From assembly GCA_947177495.1 (NCBI GenBank), contig CAMWUS010000109.1, positions 1-5,449 of the forward strand: a DNA stretch of 5,449 nucleotides, given 5' to 3'. Shown here one piece after another: positions 4,993-5,449 of this stretch (positions are counted from its first letter, which is position 1; every line of letters begins with the position of its first letter). The notes beneath the pieces were generated by a model. That model worked only from the letters and a program-made list of their open reading frames with translations. It did not search any database and was not told the DNA's origin. The translations under genes and the position numbers were made by a program. This DNA comes from an uncultured Clostridia bacterium (GTDB taxonomy: Bacteria; Bacillota; Clostridia; Christensenellales; Borkfalkiaceae).

Positions 4993-5449
4993 TTACTTAT
5001 CCTTATTCGTCTTTAAAATTTCCATAAAGACTTCGCTAGGGACTTCTACCGAGCCGACCTGACGCATGCGCTTCTTGCCCTCTTTCTGCTTTTCGAGAAG
5101 CTTTTTCTTACGTGTAATATCGCCGCCGTAGCACTTTGCAAGCACGTCCTTACGTACCGCTTTTACTGTTTCGCGCGCAATGATCTTCCCGCCGATTGCC
5201 GCCTGTACGGGGATTTCGAAGAGCTGACGGGGAATCGCCTCTTTGAGGTTTTCGCACAGCGTTCTGCCGCGCGCGTATGTCCTTTCCTCGTGAACGATGG
5301 TAGAAAGCGCATCGCACACGTCGCCGTTCAGCAATATATCCAACTTTACAAGCTTGCTCTTCTCGTAGCCCGCAATTTCGTAGTCGAAACTCGCATAGCC
5401 TTTGGTGCGCGATTTTAATTCGTCGAAAAAGTCGTACACGATTTCGTTG
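4993..5449 (-). CDS. lepA: Elongation factor 4 (LepA), C-terminal part (5' end outside window)
   Basis: LepA/EF4 is a ribosome-associated translational GTPase implicated in ribosome biogenesis and in translation under ionic or other stress. Only about the last 150 residues lie here; the frame is open to the right edge and the GTG at 5439 is internal. The end of the EF-G-like domain V ([20 protein letters not shown]) is followed by the LepA-specific C-terminal domain. Its highly conserved core includes [40 protein letters not shown] and [18 protein letters not shown]. The GTPase domain is not in view. The protein ends ...ILKTNKDK with TAA at 4993-4995. The order lepA, MGMT-like gene, hemW on one strand recalls the lepA-hemW pairing of Firmicutes. 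Confidence 0.97.
   Translation of the reverse strand, partial: NEIVYDFFDELKSRTKGYASFDYEIAGYEKSKLVKLDILLNGDVCDALSTIVHEERTYARGRTLCENLKEAIPRQLFEIPVQAAIGGKIIARETVKAVRKDVLAKCYGGDITRKKKLLEKQKEGKKRMRQVGSVEVPSEVFMEILKTNKDK

Overview
This window looks like an ordinary chromosomal stretch from a Bacillota (Clostridia-like) bacterium. The evidence is AAGGAG-type ribosome binding sites before most starts, a near-perfect sigma-A-type promoter, a small protein kinase of a type I associate with Clostridia and Bacilli, and a lepA...hemW gene order known from Firmicutes. Base composition is mixed. The aldo/keto reductase gene is locally GC-rich (38 of 60 bases in the line at 1261). The membrane protein gene at 2633-3193 is clearly AT-rich (63 of 180 bases in three lines counted by hand are G or C). 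I cannot name a species.

Layout. Bases 1-2567 hold four plus-strand genes with gaps of only 17-19 bases: the C-terminal half of a CPA2-type cation/proton antiporter (its start lies off the window), a very small protein-kinase-like protein, a KCNAB-type aldo/keto reductase, and a NUDIX hydrolase. They probably form one transcription unit ending at a perfect 14-bp hairpin (2575-2604). That hairpin also serves the convergent minus-strand gene 2633-3193, an unrecognised two-helix membrane protein with its own consensus promoter (3241-3269). Upstream of that promoter is the hairpin terminator (3293-3312) of the next minus-strand unit, which reads from the right edge: lepA (C-terminal part only), a one-domain MGMT-like alkyltransferase, a 244-base non-coding gap, then hemW.

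How the genes fit together. The minus-strand unit resembles the lepA-hemW cluster of Firmicutes, with an MGMT-type gene placed 14 bases after lepA. The plus-strand set mixes ion/proton transport, signalling or small-molecule phosphorylation, carbonyl reduction and nucleotide clean-up. A stress or housekeeping theme is possible but not shown by the sequence.

I see no mobile element, CRISPR array, tRNA or rRNA, and nothing that is convincingly a new system. The least explained stretch is the gap 4429-4672, which packs five inverted repeats into about 207 bases, one of them ending three bases before the hemW ribosome binding site. The kinase-antiporter linkage and the AT-rich membrane gene are secondary points of interest.
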